NCBI RefSeq assembly: GCF_000014585.1
Contig: NC_008319.1
Coordinates: 1,612,001 to 1,676,000 of the forward strand
Length of the DNA stretch: 64,000 nt
From: Synechococcus sp. CC9311
Lineage (GTDB): Bacteria > Cyanobacteriota > Cyanobacteriia > PCC-6307 > Cyanobiaceae
Direction of reading: 5' to 3'
The notes beneath the pieces were generated by a model. That model did no database searches. It was not told the DNA's origin and saw nothing but the letters and a program-made list of their open reading frames with translations. Below are positions 32,371 through 40,951 of the stretch, in pieces; the stretch's first letter is position 1; each line of letters begins with the position of its first letter. Both the position numbers and the translations under genes were made by a program.

Positions 32371-32859
32371 ACAGAATAAGACAATAATCGCAGACACCAT
32401 TAATCCGAAGCCCTAACGTGGAACAATAGAAATGGATAAAAGATCCTAACTAAGCTCATAGCAAAGACAGGTCACAATCATAGTGACAACAATTCCTTTT
32501 AAAACGAAAGCAACAGAAACTAATAAGACGAGAGCTCAAACTTCTAATCAATCCGTTTCAAACAGATTTACGGAGTGCATTCATTCGAGCGTCTACCACT
32601 GCATTAAATGACTGAAGATTTTCAACATCAGCACCTGTTGGCTTTGCTAATGAATTTATTTAATCGGGTTGACGATAAACACAGTTAAAATCCTCAAAGC
32701 TTTGTCACCTGACAACCATCAAATACCATTTACCTTCACCGGAAACCTGATGCTTTACACTCCTCTGAATCCAATCAGTTTCATAAACAGCAATATTGAA
32801 AGCCAACTCTTAACAAGCCAGAATTTCAACTTTTCAATAAAAACCTCCGCACCATAACC
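32371..32859. other. long spacer with a possible remnant ORF
   Basis: About 490 AT-rich bases. On the minus strand 32659-32558 encodes 33 coding-like residues (AKPTGADVENLQSFNAVVDA, then RMNALRKSV and stop) but begins at ATA rather than ATG. A 62-codon plus-strand frame at 32669 is not convincing. Confidence 0.4.
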
Positions 32860-33075
32860 ATGAGCTGGACTGTTGCCAAATCCTGGACAAGCGTTTTGCC
32901 CCAACAGGGTTACCGACATTTTCGACTAATCCTTCAGGGCGGGAAAGGGCAATCGCGATGGGTGGAACTGGAAGCAGTTCTTGATTCAAACGTGCGTCTA
33001 CGCATCAACTGGAACGAACTCAAGAAGCAAGAACTTTGGACCAGCGGTTGGCAACAGCTGCCACCAGACGAGTGA
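32860..33075 (+). CDS. TIGR02450-family Trp-rich protein (71 aa)
   Basis: KSWTSVLPQQGYRHFRLILQ, then RWVELEAVLDSNVRLRINW and ELKKQELWTSGWQQLP match the TIGR02450 pattern (K.WTaV.P..G.kHF.v, WVELEAVL, W.eL.....W.pGW). Unknown function, cyanobacterial and proteobacterial distribution. ATG 32860. Confidence 0.85.
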   Translation: MSWTVAKSWTSVLPQQGYRHFRLILQGGKGQSRWVELEAVLDSNVRLRINWNELKKQELWTSGWQQLPPDE

Positions 33076-33119
33076 GGTCTTACTCGCAGTGCAACCAACT
33101 AACGCGCCAAAATGCGCTA

Positions 33120-33776
33120 ATGCCAGTTCAAATTCTTACCGAAGACCAGCGATACAAGCTCGACCGGGAGCCCGATCGGGTTTTTTATGCTGAACCACGC
33201 TTCGTTCAACACTTAGACGAAGGCTTTAGGACACGTCTCACAAACTTCTACAGAGAGCACATTCCGTCTGGAGCTGTTGTCCTTGACTTGGGATCGTCTT
33301 GGGTGAGTCACCTACCAGAAGAGATCCATTACGAGCGCGTGATTGGCCATGGCATGAATGAAGCGGAACTCGTAGCGAACACAAGGCTCGACAGCCACTA
33401 CGTCCAAGACATGAACCTGGATCCCACAATCCCTTTAAAGGATGCATCCGTTGATGCCTGTCTCGCTGTTGCTGCTTGGCAGTACTGGACTCAACCAGAA
33501 AATGTCGCGTCGGAGATGCTCCGAGTCACGAGGCCCAATGGCACTGCCATCGTTGCATTTTCGAATCGGATGTTTTTCACAAAGGCTCCACAGGTTTGGA
33601 CCGATAACGACGACAAGCAGCATCTCGACTATGTCGGCACAGTGCTGCAAGCCAATGGATGGTCTGACGTACGGGTGTTTGCTGAAGAGACAAAAGCCTC
33701 AGGATTGATGGGACTGGTAGGAGGCAAAGGCGACCCATTTTTTGCAGTTGTAGCGCGCAAAAGTATCGATTCATAA
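33120..33776 (+). CDS. class I SAM-dependent methyltransferase
   Basis: GAVVLDLGSSWVSHLPEE (about 52-69) is motif I for SAM binding, with the acidic residue in the next strand replaced by YERVIGHGMNE. ASVDACLAVAAWQYW (about 107-121) is the motif II/III region and EMLRVTRPNGTAIVAFSNRM is the post-II loop. Substrate unknown. The frame continues upstream to 33036, but ATG 33120 (MPVQILTEDQ) fits the typical N terminus. Confidence 0.8.
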   Translation: MPVQILTEDQRYKLDREPDRVFYAEPRFVQHLDEGFRTRLTNFYREHIPSGAVVLDLGSSWVSHLPEEIHYERVIGHGMNEAELVANTRLDSHYVQDMNLDPTIPLKDASVDACLAVAAWQYWTQPENVASEMLRVTRPNGTAIVAFSNRMFFTKAPQVWTDNDDKQHLDYVGTVLQANGWSDVRVFAEETKASGLMGLVGGKGDPFFAVVARKSIDS

Positions 33777-33988
33777 TCAATACTTGATCCACAAGACAAT
33801 ACAAAGTCTGAGAAATTGCATCAAGCCAAACCTGTGGCAATTGATTAAATAATCAACATAATCATGCTTATCGTATAAATTTTATTCTGATTGAGGTCTT
33901 ACAAACAATCATCGAGTCCTCCTCTCTTTCAAGTTATTTCTCGCTATCGAGAAGCTGAGATTTTGGAATTTTTAATCAGGACATACGC

Positions 33989-35524
33989 TTAAAGTTCGAG
34001 CGAGCGAAGCAAGTCCCGCTGGGCCTTACGGCCTGTAATGGCATGGGCTGCCATCGCACCACTCGCAGCCACGGGTGGAATACCAATCCCTGGGAAACAA
34101 CTCGCTCCACACTGCAAAAATCCCTGAAGAGGGGTGGTCACCCCAGGAAACAGCCCTTTCGCCGCAGACAACGCAGGGCCATAGCTGCCTTGATGCGTGG
34201 ATAGGTAATGACGGTGGGTAAGAGGAGTTCCCTCCATCACCACTTGGCAACGACCGCGGAGATCGGGTATGCGTTGCTCCAACACATCCCAAAACACCTG
34301 ACAACGTTGTTCACGTTTCTGCTGATAAGCCGCCGTTCCCCTCTGTAGACCAGCCCACTCTGACCAGGGTTCATTGGCAGGGGTATAGGCGTGAAGCACG
34401 TGATGGCCCTCAGGCGCCATCGAGGAATCGAGCACAGATGGAATCGACACCACCACGGCATTGCGCTCGGAATCAATGCCCCGTTCCCAGTCACCAACCC
34501 AAACGGTATGGATCGGCAGATCCTCGAGACCGTTCGCATCGAATCCCAGATGAAGGTGCAAAAAAGAATGACAACCAGGAGTGGAAAGCCGTTCCTGACT
34601 CCAAGTCTTCGCAGCCATCTCGGGCAACAGAGCCGCCGTACCCCAGGCATCCGCATTGCTCACCACAACATCGGCGTAAAGCGTCTCACCATTGCTGAGT
34701 TCTACGCCGATGACACGATCACCATCAAGCAGCAGCTCGCTCACTGTTGCACCAAGCCGCAAACTACCGCCGTAAGACTCCATGCCGCGCACGAGTGCGT
34801 TCACTACGGCTGCACTGCCTCCGCGCGGAAAATCAAGACACGATTCAGGGTCAAACCATTCACCAAACAAAGTGGCCATAGCGGCTGCGTTGGTGTCAAC
34901 CATCGGCATACCGCTGATCAAAAAACAGAGCAAATCAACCCAATGGCGAAGAAATGGATCCTGCAGGTGACGGTCGACTAAAGGCCCGAAAGCACCGCTG
35001 AGGTGGCGGATGGCCGGCAAATGCTGAACCAGTCGTCCACTACGCCTCAACAGAGGACCAATCCCATCCACAGATGCTGGTAATGCCAGCAATGGCAAAG
35101 CATCTGCAGCTGCTGCAATCGGCTGCAACACGGCGGTGAAGCGCTGCCATTCAGCCACAGCTTCAGGTCCACGCAGCCTTTCCACCACGCGTTCGAAGCC
35201 ATCCCCTCCAACCCCTACACGGAGATGTCCCTCCGGGAACAAGACATCCCAATCCTTGTAGGTCAAGACATCCAGGGGCTGATCTAACGCACGCAGGATC
35301 TGAGCGAGGGGATTACTGCTTGGCCAACGTGACAATCCACTCCAAAGGGATGGACCAGATTCGAAGTGATAGCCGTGCCGTTCAAAGCCATGGGCAGCGC
35401 CGCCTGGCTGGCTATGGGCTTCTAGAACCAAAACTTCCTTTCCAGCCCGGGCAGTGAGACCGGCACAGCACAAGCCACCGATACCGCTGCCAATCACGAT
35501 CACCTCAGCGCTTTTTGGCATCAA
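33989..35524 (-). CDS. FAD-dependent carotenoid isomerase/desaturase-like protein
   Basis: The N terminus EVIVIGSGIGGLCCAGLTAR (about 7-26) is the FAD Rossmann loop, followed by VLVLEAHSQPGGAAHGFERH. The mid-region LDFPRGGSAAVVNALVRGME is the CrtI/CrtISO substrate-domain motif, and GASCFPGIGIPPVAASGAMA is the closing FAD block of CrtI-type enzymes. It is closest in layout to CrtISO-like proteins, though the exact carotenoid step is not shown; one of several paralogues is expected. Length 511 is normal. ATG/ATG at 35524. Confidence 0.8.
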   Translation of the reverse strand: MMPKSAEVIVIGSGIGGLCCAGLTARAGKEVLVLEAHSQPGGAAHGFERHGYHFESGPSLWSGLSRWPSSNPLAQILRALDQPLDVLTYKDWDVLFPEGHLRVGVGGDGFERVVERLRGPEAVAEWQRFTAVLQPIAAAADALPLLALPASVDGIGPLLRRSGRLVQHLPAIRHLSGAFGPLVDRHLQDPFLRHWVDLLCFLISGMPMVDTNAAAMATLFGEWFDPESCLDFPRGGSAAVVNALVRGMESYGGSLRLGATVSELLLDGDRVIGVELSNGETLYADVVVSNADAWGTAALLPEMAAKTWSQERLSTPGCHSFLHLHLGFDANGLEDLPIHTVWVGDWERGIDSERNAVVVSIPSVLDSSMAPEGHHVLHAYTPANEPWSEWAGLQRGTAAYQQKREQRCQVFWDVLEQRIPDLRGRCQVVMEGTPLTHRHYLSTHQGSYGPALSAAKGLFPGVTTPLQGFLQCGASCFPGIGIPPVAASGAMAAHAITGRKAQRDLLRSLEL

Positions 35525-35609
35525 TCACCAATCAGAGATCCCAACTCGGGTCATAGCCAGTCACAGCTGTGATCGCGAAAAACTGGTCCCAATCAAAAGA
35601 TCGGTTGAA

Positions 35610-36392
35610 ATGGTTCAAAGCACCAAGTTCATGCCAGAACAATCCTCCCCAGGCCAGAACCAGCTATCGCTATGGCGTCGAACGCCTCCCCTGGTGTTGC
35701 CCATGTTGGTGCTGAGCTGCGGGCTTGTGGTCGCCGGAGCTGTTGCCGTGAAAGGAATTCGAACCGCAACAGACACCGTGACCGTGACCGGTGCCAGCAC
35801 TGAAAGGCTGCGCAGCGACTATGCAGATTGGACCGTGACCGTGAGTGGCAATGGCCTGAGCCAACAGCAGGCTTATCAAAATCTGCAACCCGATTTAAAG
35901 CGCACGCTTGCATTTCTGCGTGATGCTGGCATCCCAGAAAGCAGCACCCAACTCACTGTTTTACGGACTGATCGCAACGACATTCGCAACCGTGTGACCG
36001 GGGTGCTCACCAACACGGAGTGGACGGCACGTCAATCCATCCACGTTGGCAGCTCGGATGTGGATTTAATCCGCAAGGCATCGAACAAAATCAGCAACCT
36101 GATTGGCGACGGTGTGTCGTTGGCGATTCAGCCACCGGCTTACACCTACACAAAACTGGCTGAAAAACGTGTCGACATGCTGGCCAAAGCCACCGCTGAT
36201 GCTCGAGAACGAGCGATTGCGATCGCGGGTCAAGCTGGCTCCGGCATTGGAGCGATCACCAATGCCGACACAGGCACCTTCCAAATCACCGTGCCGAACT
36301 CCACAAAAATGGGGAGCTATGGCTCCTATGACACCAGCACCATCGACAAAGACATCACCGCGGTGATGGGAGTGACGTTCAGAGTGCAGTGA
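35610..36392 (+). CDS. SIMPL-domain (DUF541) protein
   Basis: An N-terminal membrane anchor (LVLPMLVLSCGLVVAGAVAV, about 28-47) is followed by the SIMPL domain: TDTVTVTGASTERLRSDYAD then WTVTVSGNG, LAFLRDAGIPESSTQLTVLR, RQSIHVGSSDVDLIRKASNK and MLAKATADARERAIAIA. The function of this family is uncertain (a periplasmic interaction module). ATG 35610 precedes the anchor; the frame is open upstream. Its stop overlaps the next start (GTGA). Confidence 0.85.
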   Translation: MVQSTKFMPEQSSPGQNQLSLWRRTPPLVLPMLVLSCGLVVAGAVAVKGIRTATDTVTVTGASTERLRSDYADWTVTVSGNGLSQQQAYQNLQPDLKRTLAFLRDAGIPESSTQLTVLRTDRNDIRNRVTGVLTNTEWTARQSIHVGSSDVDLIRKASNKISNLIGDGVSLAIQPPAYTYTKLAEKRVDMLAKATADARERAIAIAGQAGSGIGAITNADTGTFQITVPNSTKMGSYGSYDTSTIDKDITAVMGVTFRVQ

Positions 36393-36925
36393 TCATTCTT
36401 CCCTTGATCCTGTTAGGTCTGTCCTGGCTTCAGGAAGGCATCGACCAACTCCTGCTGGGCGGACGCTGGAATTTGGCTATGGGGCCTGGCACTCCTTGGT
36501 GGACCCTTCTGACCGCTCCATTCAGCCACGGAGATCTTGGTCACCTCATTGGGAACAGCATTATTTTTCTCCCGCTCAGCTATCTCGTGCTCTTGAAAAA
36601 CCTGCGCGGTTATGTAGCGGTTTGGATTGCCGTGATTCTTCTCGAAATTCCGCTCTGGTTGTTTTGGCCGGTTGGCAGTCACGGACTCTCAGGAGTCGTC
36701 TACGGACTCCTTGGCTACCTCGTTCTGATCGGATTTCTTGAACGCAGACCACTGGCCATCGCTTTAAGCGTGATTGCCGTTGCTTTTTACGGAAGCGCCC
36801 TACCTGGATTGCTGCCTTGGGCCTCACCCGCGGGAGTGAGCTGGATTGGCCACGCGAGTGGATTCATAGCTGGCCTTTTGGCAGCAGGAGCTGTGTCACG
36901 TGAGCCTCATCAGCCGTCAGCTTGA
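36389..36925 (+). CDS. rhomboid-family intramembrane protein
   Basis: Six predicted helices in 178 residues. The catalytic Ser lies in SHGLSGVVYGLLGYL (about 94-108, GLSG matches rhomboid GxSG) and the catalytic His in SWIGHASGFIAGLLA. SHGDLGHLIGNSIIFL provides the oxyanion-side HxxxN pattern. Rhomboids cut membrane proteins within the bilayer. It starts with GTG inside the SIMPL stop, so the two genes are translationally coupled. Confidence 0.85.
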   Translation: MIILPLILLGLSWLQEGIDQLLLGGRWNLAMGPGTPWWTLLTAPFSHGDLGHLIGNSIIFLPLSYLVLLKNLRGYVAVWIAVILLEIPLWLFWPVGSHGLSGVVYGLLGYLVLIGFLERRPLAIALSVIAVAFYGSALPGLLPWASPAGVSWIGHASGFIAGLLAAGAVSREPHQPSA

Positions 36926-37134
36926 TCCTCAGCTGATTTGAGAAAGCGACCTGACAGACGAACAGCCAAGACAGAGCAAGCGGCTCCATAGCCGATAAAG
37001 GTGGCCACTTGACCAAAAGATCCCATCTCATAAACCTCGCCGCTTAACAACACCCAATCCACCAGTGATGAGGCCACACCCCACACAACAACCCAAACCG
37101 AAACGTAGAGAATCCCCCTCACGGCGGTGTTCAC
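36910..37134 (-). CDS. small membrane protein (74 aa)
   Basis: Two hydrophobic helices (LYVSVWVVVWGVASSLVDWV and FGQVATFIGYGAACSVLAVR) separated by a short loop, with a basic tail ending LKSAEDQADG. No family recognised. It overlaps the convergent rhomboid gene by 16 bases at the 3' end. ATG 37134. Confidence 0.6.
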   Translation of the reverse strand: MNTAVRGILYVSVWVVVWGVASSLVDWVLLSGEVYEMGSFGQVATFIGYGAACSVLAVRLSGRFLKSAEDQADG

Positions 37135-37347
37135 GGCAGCTCCTTTTGAAAATGCTTGTTCATTTCGACGCTAGGCCAACCTTCAATCAAAGTCCTTCAG
37201 TGCTGATGGGATGACTAATCAATGAACCTGATCACTCATTCCTTTCAAAAAAGTTTCTTCAAAGCTTCTTGAAGCAACCTGACAAACATCCTTCGTGTCG
37301 CTAAGACCTTGGCGTAATCACTTTGATCGAAGCTGAAAGGTTCCCCT

Positions 37348-37563
37348 ATGTCTGAAGACAATCAGCAGCAACCTGTCGTAATCAAGCAAGGAGGCGGCGG
37401 CACTGGCATTGGACTGGTTCTGGCGGCGTTAATTCTTGGAGGTGCGCTTGTCTACTCCGTCACCATTTGGTCAAACACACAGAAAAGAATGATCGAGGCG
37501 CCCAAAGAAGCGATCCAGAAAGGCGTAGACACCATTAAAAAAGCGATTCAGCCTGGCTCCTAG
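37348..37563 (+). CDS. small single-pass membrane protein (71 aa)
   Basis: A polar Gln/Gly-rich start (MSEDNQQQPVVIKQGGGGTG) is followed by one membrane helix (IGLVLAALILGGALVYSVTI) and an amphipathic tail rich in Lys (EAIQKGVDTIKKAIQPGS). This looks like an anchored small regulator. No family recognised. Confidence 0.65.
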   Translation: MSEDNQQQPVVIKQGGGGTGIGLVLAALILGGALVYSVTIWSNTQKRMIEAPKEAIQKGVDTIKKAIQPGS

Positions 37564-37581
37564 TCCTAAGAGCAGATTCCT

Positions 37582-37839
37582 TCACCCTCCCTCGAGCGAT
37601 TGCTGCCGGCTGTGATGGCGATAGAGATCGCTGTCTCCATCAGCTTCCGGCTCAGATTTCGCTTGGCGCTCTCGCGGCTCAACCGCTTCAATCCGCTGTT
37701 TAGGCATCACTCCGTTTTCTTCTCGAGCGATCGCACGCTGATAGGCCGAAGTTACGTCTGATAAGTCGTCATTACGCACAGATGTCATGGCCGCCAAAGC
37801 AGTGTGGCCATGATGGCAGTCCTGCAACTCGATGACCAT
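37582..37839 (-). CDS. hypothetical protein (85 aa)
   Basis: A polar, His/Asp-rich protein (LQDCHHGHTALAAM, then LSDVTSAYQRAIAREENG) with a charged disordered C terminus (ERQAKSEPEADGDSD). It is divergent from nth and their start codons overlap by one base. It has no family and may be spurious, although the ORF covers the whole gap. Confidence 0.45.
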   Translation of the reverse strand: MVIELQDCHHGHTALAAMTSVRNDDLSDVTSAYQRAIAREENGVMPKQRIEAVEPRERQAKSEPEADGDSDLYRHHSRQQSLEGG

Positions 37840-38492
37840 TGCTCAGAAAAGAGCGCGCTTCCCATCTGCTCTGCCGCCTGGATGAGCACTATCCAGATCC
37901 ACCCATTCCTCTCGATCACAGCGACCCTTTCAGCCTGCTGATCGCTGTGCTCCTAAGTGCGCAGTGCACCGACAAAAAGGTCAATGAAGTCACACCAGCC
38001 TTATTTGCTGCGGGACCAACCCCAAATGCAATGGCGGCATTAACAGAAGCGGAGATTTTCGGACACATCCGCCAGCTGGGGCTTGCGAAAACCAAGGCCC
38101 GAAACGTGCACAAACTTGCTCACATGTTGATCACGATGCATGGGGGGAAAGTGCCGAGCAGCTTTGAAGAGCTCGAGGCACTGCCGGGCGTTGGCCACAA
38201 AACCGCCAGCGTGGTGATGGCCCAAGCCTTCGGAGTACCGGCCTTCCCTGTGGACACACACATTCATCGATTGGCGCAGCGCTGGGGGCTCAGCAATGGA
38301 GACAGCGTGGAGCGCACCGAAAAGGATCTGAAATCCCTATTTCCAGCTGAGAGCTGGAACAAACTTCATCTGCAAATTATTTTTTATGGACGCGAGCATT
38401 GCACTGCACGTGGATGCGACGGAACCGTTTGCCCAATATGCCGGGAGCTGTATCCAAAGCGACGGAAGCCAGTAATTTGGCGGAGGCCCTAG
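37839..38492 (+). CDS. nth: endonuclease III (DNA glycosylase/AP lyase)
   Basis: Removes oxidised pyrimidines and cuts the abasic site. The N-terminal LIAVLLSAQCTDKKVNEVTP and the helix-hairpin-helix ELEALPGVGHKTASVVMAQA with Lys120-equivalent are present. The catalytic Asp sits in FPVDTHIHRLAQRWGL. The C-terminal FeS region reads HCTARGCDGTVCPICRELYP. Cys spacing (C-x4-C-x4-C-x2-C) differs from the E. coli C-x6-C-x2-C-x5-C, so it may hold a variant cluster. Start TTG 37839. Confidence 0.9.
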   Translation: MLRKERASHLLCRLDEHYPDPPIPLDHSDPFSLLIAVLLSAQCTDKKVNEVTPALFAAGPTPNAMAALTEAEIFGHIRQLGLAKTKARNVHKLAHMLITMHGGKVPSSFEELEALPGVGHKTASVVMAQAFGVPAFPVDTHIHRLAQRWGLSNGDSVERTEKDLKSLFPAESWNKLHLQIIFYGREHCTARGCDGTVCPICRELYPKRRKPVIWRRP

Positions 38493-38541
38493 CTAATTAC
38501 CAGCCCAACGTCAAAACTCTGTTACAGTTCGTTTCAATTGA

Positions 38542-38787
38542 ATGAGCACGATGGAACGCACTCCCGCTAACGACACCTGGTTCCAAGGCCAAGCAACCCG
38601 CTCCATTCACGAAGATCAACTCAAGAAGGTTGAGCTCTTCAATGGTCGTGCAGCCATGATTGGTTTCGTCATCGGCGTGATCACAGAAGGACTTACAGGC
38701 CAGGGAATTCTCCATCAGATCGGCCTCGGCCCCCTCGTTGACGGATACGTGACTTGCAGCGTTCAGATGCTCCCCTTCTGTTTCTGA
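38542..38787 (+). CDS. hli: high-light-inducible protein (Hli/Scp), second copy
   Basis: KVELFNGRAAMIGFVIGVIT (about residues 29-48) is the chlorophyll-binding helix with the ExxNGRxAMxGF signature. The N terminus, MERTPANDTWFQGQATRSIH, is soluble. The C terminus carries TGQGILHQIGLG and then an unusual tail (PLVDGYVTCSVQMLPFCF). ATGs at 38542 and 38551 are possible. Role in photoprotection, as for the copy at 17049. Confidence 0.9.
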   Translation: MSTMERTPANDTWFQGQATRSIHEDQLKKVELFNGRAAMIGFVIGVITEGLTGQGILHQIGLGPLVDGYVTCSVQMLPFCF

Positions 38788-38849
38788 TCAGATCAGACAG
38801 TGCTTGTCAGCCCCCTAGCCTTAGGATTAAGGGCTGACAGTTCAGGCCA

Positions 38850-39119
38850 ATGGCTCGAAAGCGGCGCAAACTAAGCAAAGACATGGAGGCCGAAATTAAA
38901 GCGGCCAATAAAAAAGTTGAGTTTATTTCTGCGTTAATTCGAGACATCCGCGAAGAAGACATCCAAAACGAATACGCGGAAGCCTTTGTACAAGTGCATG
39001 CCGCATGCACCCACCTCGCCCAGCTTTACGACGCTGAAGGCATTACTGAAGAAAGCGAGGGGACACTGGTCCTCTACAAAGGTCTTCTCAATCAATTTGA
39101 AGAAGACTACGAGCTTTAG
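38850..39119 (+). CDS. conserved hypothetical helical protein (89 aa)
   Basis: A basic start (MARKRRKLSKDMEAEIKAAN) is followed by helix-rich sequence (NKKVEFISALIRDIREEDIQ, EAFVQVHAACTHLAQLYDAE) and an acidic end. No membrane segment or enzyme motif. ATG 38850 follows an AGGCCA. A terminator lies 40 bases after the stop. Function unknown. Confidence 0.65.
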   Translation: MARKRRKLSKDMEAEIKAANKKVEFISALIRDIREEDIQNEYAEAFVQVHAACTHLAQLYDAEGITEESEGTLVLYKGLLNQFEEDYEL

Positions 39120-39160
39120 GACATTTTCAAAACCTGGTCCTCATACACTAATTTTTTTCT

Positions 39161-39190
39161 AAAAACCCGGTAAAACCGGATGGGTTTTTA
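39161..39190 (+). terminator. intrinsic terminator
   Basis: AAAACCC pairs with GGGTTTT across an inner GGT/ACC stem, followed by TTAAAAA. It separates the 38850 gene from the 39202 gene. Confidence 0.6.
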
Positions 39191-39201
39191 AAAATAAATT
39201 G

Positions 39202-39735
39202 ATGCTAAACAACGACGAACCGCGCTGGTTCACTCTGGCGATGGCAAGCCGCTGGCCCCTCGCTGTCGTCATTGCGGCATGGTCAGTCGCTCTTGCTGCG
39301 ATCCAGATTCTCCGTCACCCCATCCCCATCGGACTTCCCCTCGATAAGCCGTTTCCAGTACGCCTCGTTGGTGGAGTCACTGTTGACGAACTCAAGGCAC
39401 CTATCCGTGTGAAAAGTGAGGGCTCGATCGCCATCGAAGCTTCGAAAAAACTCCCCATTGAAGCCTCTGAGGCCCTTCCTGTTCAAGGCGAAGTATCAGT
39501 AACCAAACCCGTCTTGATTGAATCCAATCAATCACTTGATGTTCAAGGACAGGTGTCAGTTAACGAGGTGACAAACCCAGTCAAAGTGCAAGGTGTGGAT
39601 GAAGGTCCTGTCCTTGTAGGTACATCCGACGAAGATCAGTTAACCGTGGGTGGAGCTGTAGAGGTAACCGAAGTAGGCGGTCCAATTAATGTGCGCCTGC
39701 GAGATGCGGCGAAATCTGTTTTGCCGATTCCTTAA
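39202..39735 (+). CDS. membrane-anchored beta-repeat protein (177 aa)
   Basis: One N-terminal membrane helix (PLAVVIAAWSVALAAIQILR, about 18-37) is followed by imperfect beta repeats with alternating valines: PFPVRLVGGVTVDELKAPI, LPIEASEALPVQGEVSVTKP, LDVQGQVSVNEVTNPVKVQG and LTVGGAVEVTEVGGPINVRL. The repeat period is roughly 25-30 residues. Such domains often form solenoids on the cell surface or in the periplasm. It abuts the PfkB gene (stop/start 39735/39736). Confidence 0.6.
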   Translation: MLNNDEPRWFTLAMASRWPLAVVIAAWSVALAAIQILRHPIPIGLPLDKPFPVRLVGGVTVDELKAPIRVKSEGSIAIEASKKLPIEASEALPVQGEVSVTKPVLIESNQSLDVQGQVSVNEVTNPVKVQGVDEGPVLVGTSDEDQLTVGGAVEVTEVGGPINVRLRDAAKSVLPIP

Positions 39736-40557
39736 ATGGCATCACTTCACGCTGATCTCACTCTTGCTGTTGTTGGACACCTCGAATGGGTTAATTTCCT
39801 TGCCGTTAATGCGTTGCCTGCGCCTGGGCAGATCAGCCGTGCCCATCGCTCGCTAGAAGAGCCAGCTGGAGCCGGAGCTGTCGTGGCTGTTCAACTGGCC
39901 AGGCTTACAGGGCAAAGAGTGGCCTTCTTCACGGCACTCGGGAAGGATGAAATCGGCGAGCGAAGCGAAGCCCGCCTGCTTGAGTTGGGTGTCATACCAA
40001 TCGTTGCCTGGCGTGACCAACCCACCAGACGCGGAATCAGCTTGGTTGATCACAGCAGCGATCGGGCGATCACAGTGATCGGAGAGCGACTAACGCCGGT
40101 CGCCAATGATCCATTGCCCTGGGAGCATCTCGCCGATTGCGATGGGGTGTTCGTCTCAGCAACCGATCCGCAGGGGCTAAGGCTGGCACGAGCAGCCAAA
40201 GTTCTAACGGCAACGCCACGCCTTCGTTTACCGGTTCTTCAAGAGGCAGGTGTCAGTCTCGATGCCTTGATCGGCAGCAATTTGGATCCAGCAGAGTCCA
40301 TCGAAGAGGATGCACTCACCCCAGCGCCAACCTTGCGGATCGCCACGGAAGGAGAGAAGGGAGGGATTCTCATTCCAGGTGGTCGATTTGAAGCCCAACC
40401 TCTCCCTGGCCTCCTCGCAGAAACCTACGGATGCGGCGACAGCTTTGCAGCTGGAGTAACAGCCGGACTCGCTGCAGGATTTGCCATCACTGACGCGATC
40501 AAGCTTGGAGCCCAGTGCGGAGCGACCTGTGCAACACACTTTGGTCCTTACGCCTGA
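39736..40557 (+). CDS. PfkB-family carbohydrate kinase
   Basis: Ribokinase-type fold: the N-terminal LTLAVVGHLEWVNFLAVNA is a variant of the substrate-site strand, AGAGAVVAVQLARLTGQRVA is the GG-N-A-like loop, and AETYGCGDSFAAGVTAGLAA near the C terminus supplies the catalytic Asp in GCGDSF (usually GAGD). The substrate may be a sugar or nucleoside and is not evident. ATG 39736 immediately follows the beta-repeat gene, so they may be co-transcribed. Confidence 0.8.
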   Translation: MASLHADLTLAVVGHLEWVNFLAVNALPAPGQISRAHRSLEEPAGAGAVVAVQLARLTGQRVAFFTALGKDEIGERSEARLLELGVIPIVAWRDQPTRRGISLVDHSSDRAITVIGERLTPVANDPLPWEHLADCDGVFVSATDPQGLRLARAAKVLTATPRLRLPVLQEAGVSLDALIGSNLDPAESIEEDALTPAPTLRIATEGEKGGILIPGGRFEAQPLPGLLAETYGCGDSFAAGVTAGLAAGFAITDAIKLGAQCGATCATHFGPYA

Positions 40558-40951
40558 ACCCAAAAACACAGCGCTCCAGCGGTTTGGGAGACGCTGTTAT
40601 TCATACATACTCCCGAGAAGACAAGAACTAAGCAAAGACGATTGCTATGTCTGATCTGAAGTGTCGTTTTAACGGATACACAGGCGGCAACAAGAGGGGC
40701 CTCTTCACAGAAAGGATGGGGTGCTCAGCACAGATGTCTTTGCCAATCTGCTCGATATGAATTCGGCGTGGACTCCAACCAGCAACAGCAAAGACAGCTA
40801 TATCTGTTGTGATCGCAGCACTGGTGAACCACGCTGAACTGCAAGCCGACTGGCTTTGGTCTATCGCTTTAAGCCCAAAGCAACAAAAAGCCCCCACCAA
40901 TCGGCGGGGGCTTTCTAGTTCAGTTGATCTGAACTTTGGTTGGTTTCCAGA
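40558..40951. other. intergenic region between the PfkB gene and psbA
   Basis: About 390 bases with no well-supported gene. Small plus-strand frames (37 codons at 40647-40760, and two overlapping frames to about 40840) are not convincing. The psbA terminator lies at its right end. Confidence 0.4.
40885..40914 (-). terminator. psbA terminator (first copy)
   Basis: On the minus strand AAAGCCCCC and GGGGGCTTTTT bracket a loop, forming a GC-rich stem with a T-run. The sequence is identical to that after the second psbA. A second stem (AGTTCAG-TTGAT-CTGAACT, 40918-40936) lies between it and the stop codon. Confidence 0.8.

Noticed and set aside
32669-32857. 62-aa plus-strand frame before the TIGR02450 gene
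   Set aside because: No ribosome-binding site and Asn/Ser/Phe-rich translation of AT-rich DNA.
40628-40900. 90-aa minus-strand frame downstream of psbA
   Set aside because: It runs into the psbA terminator stem and has no coherent fold pattern; small plus-strand frames here are equally weak.
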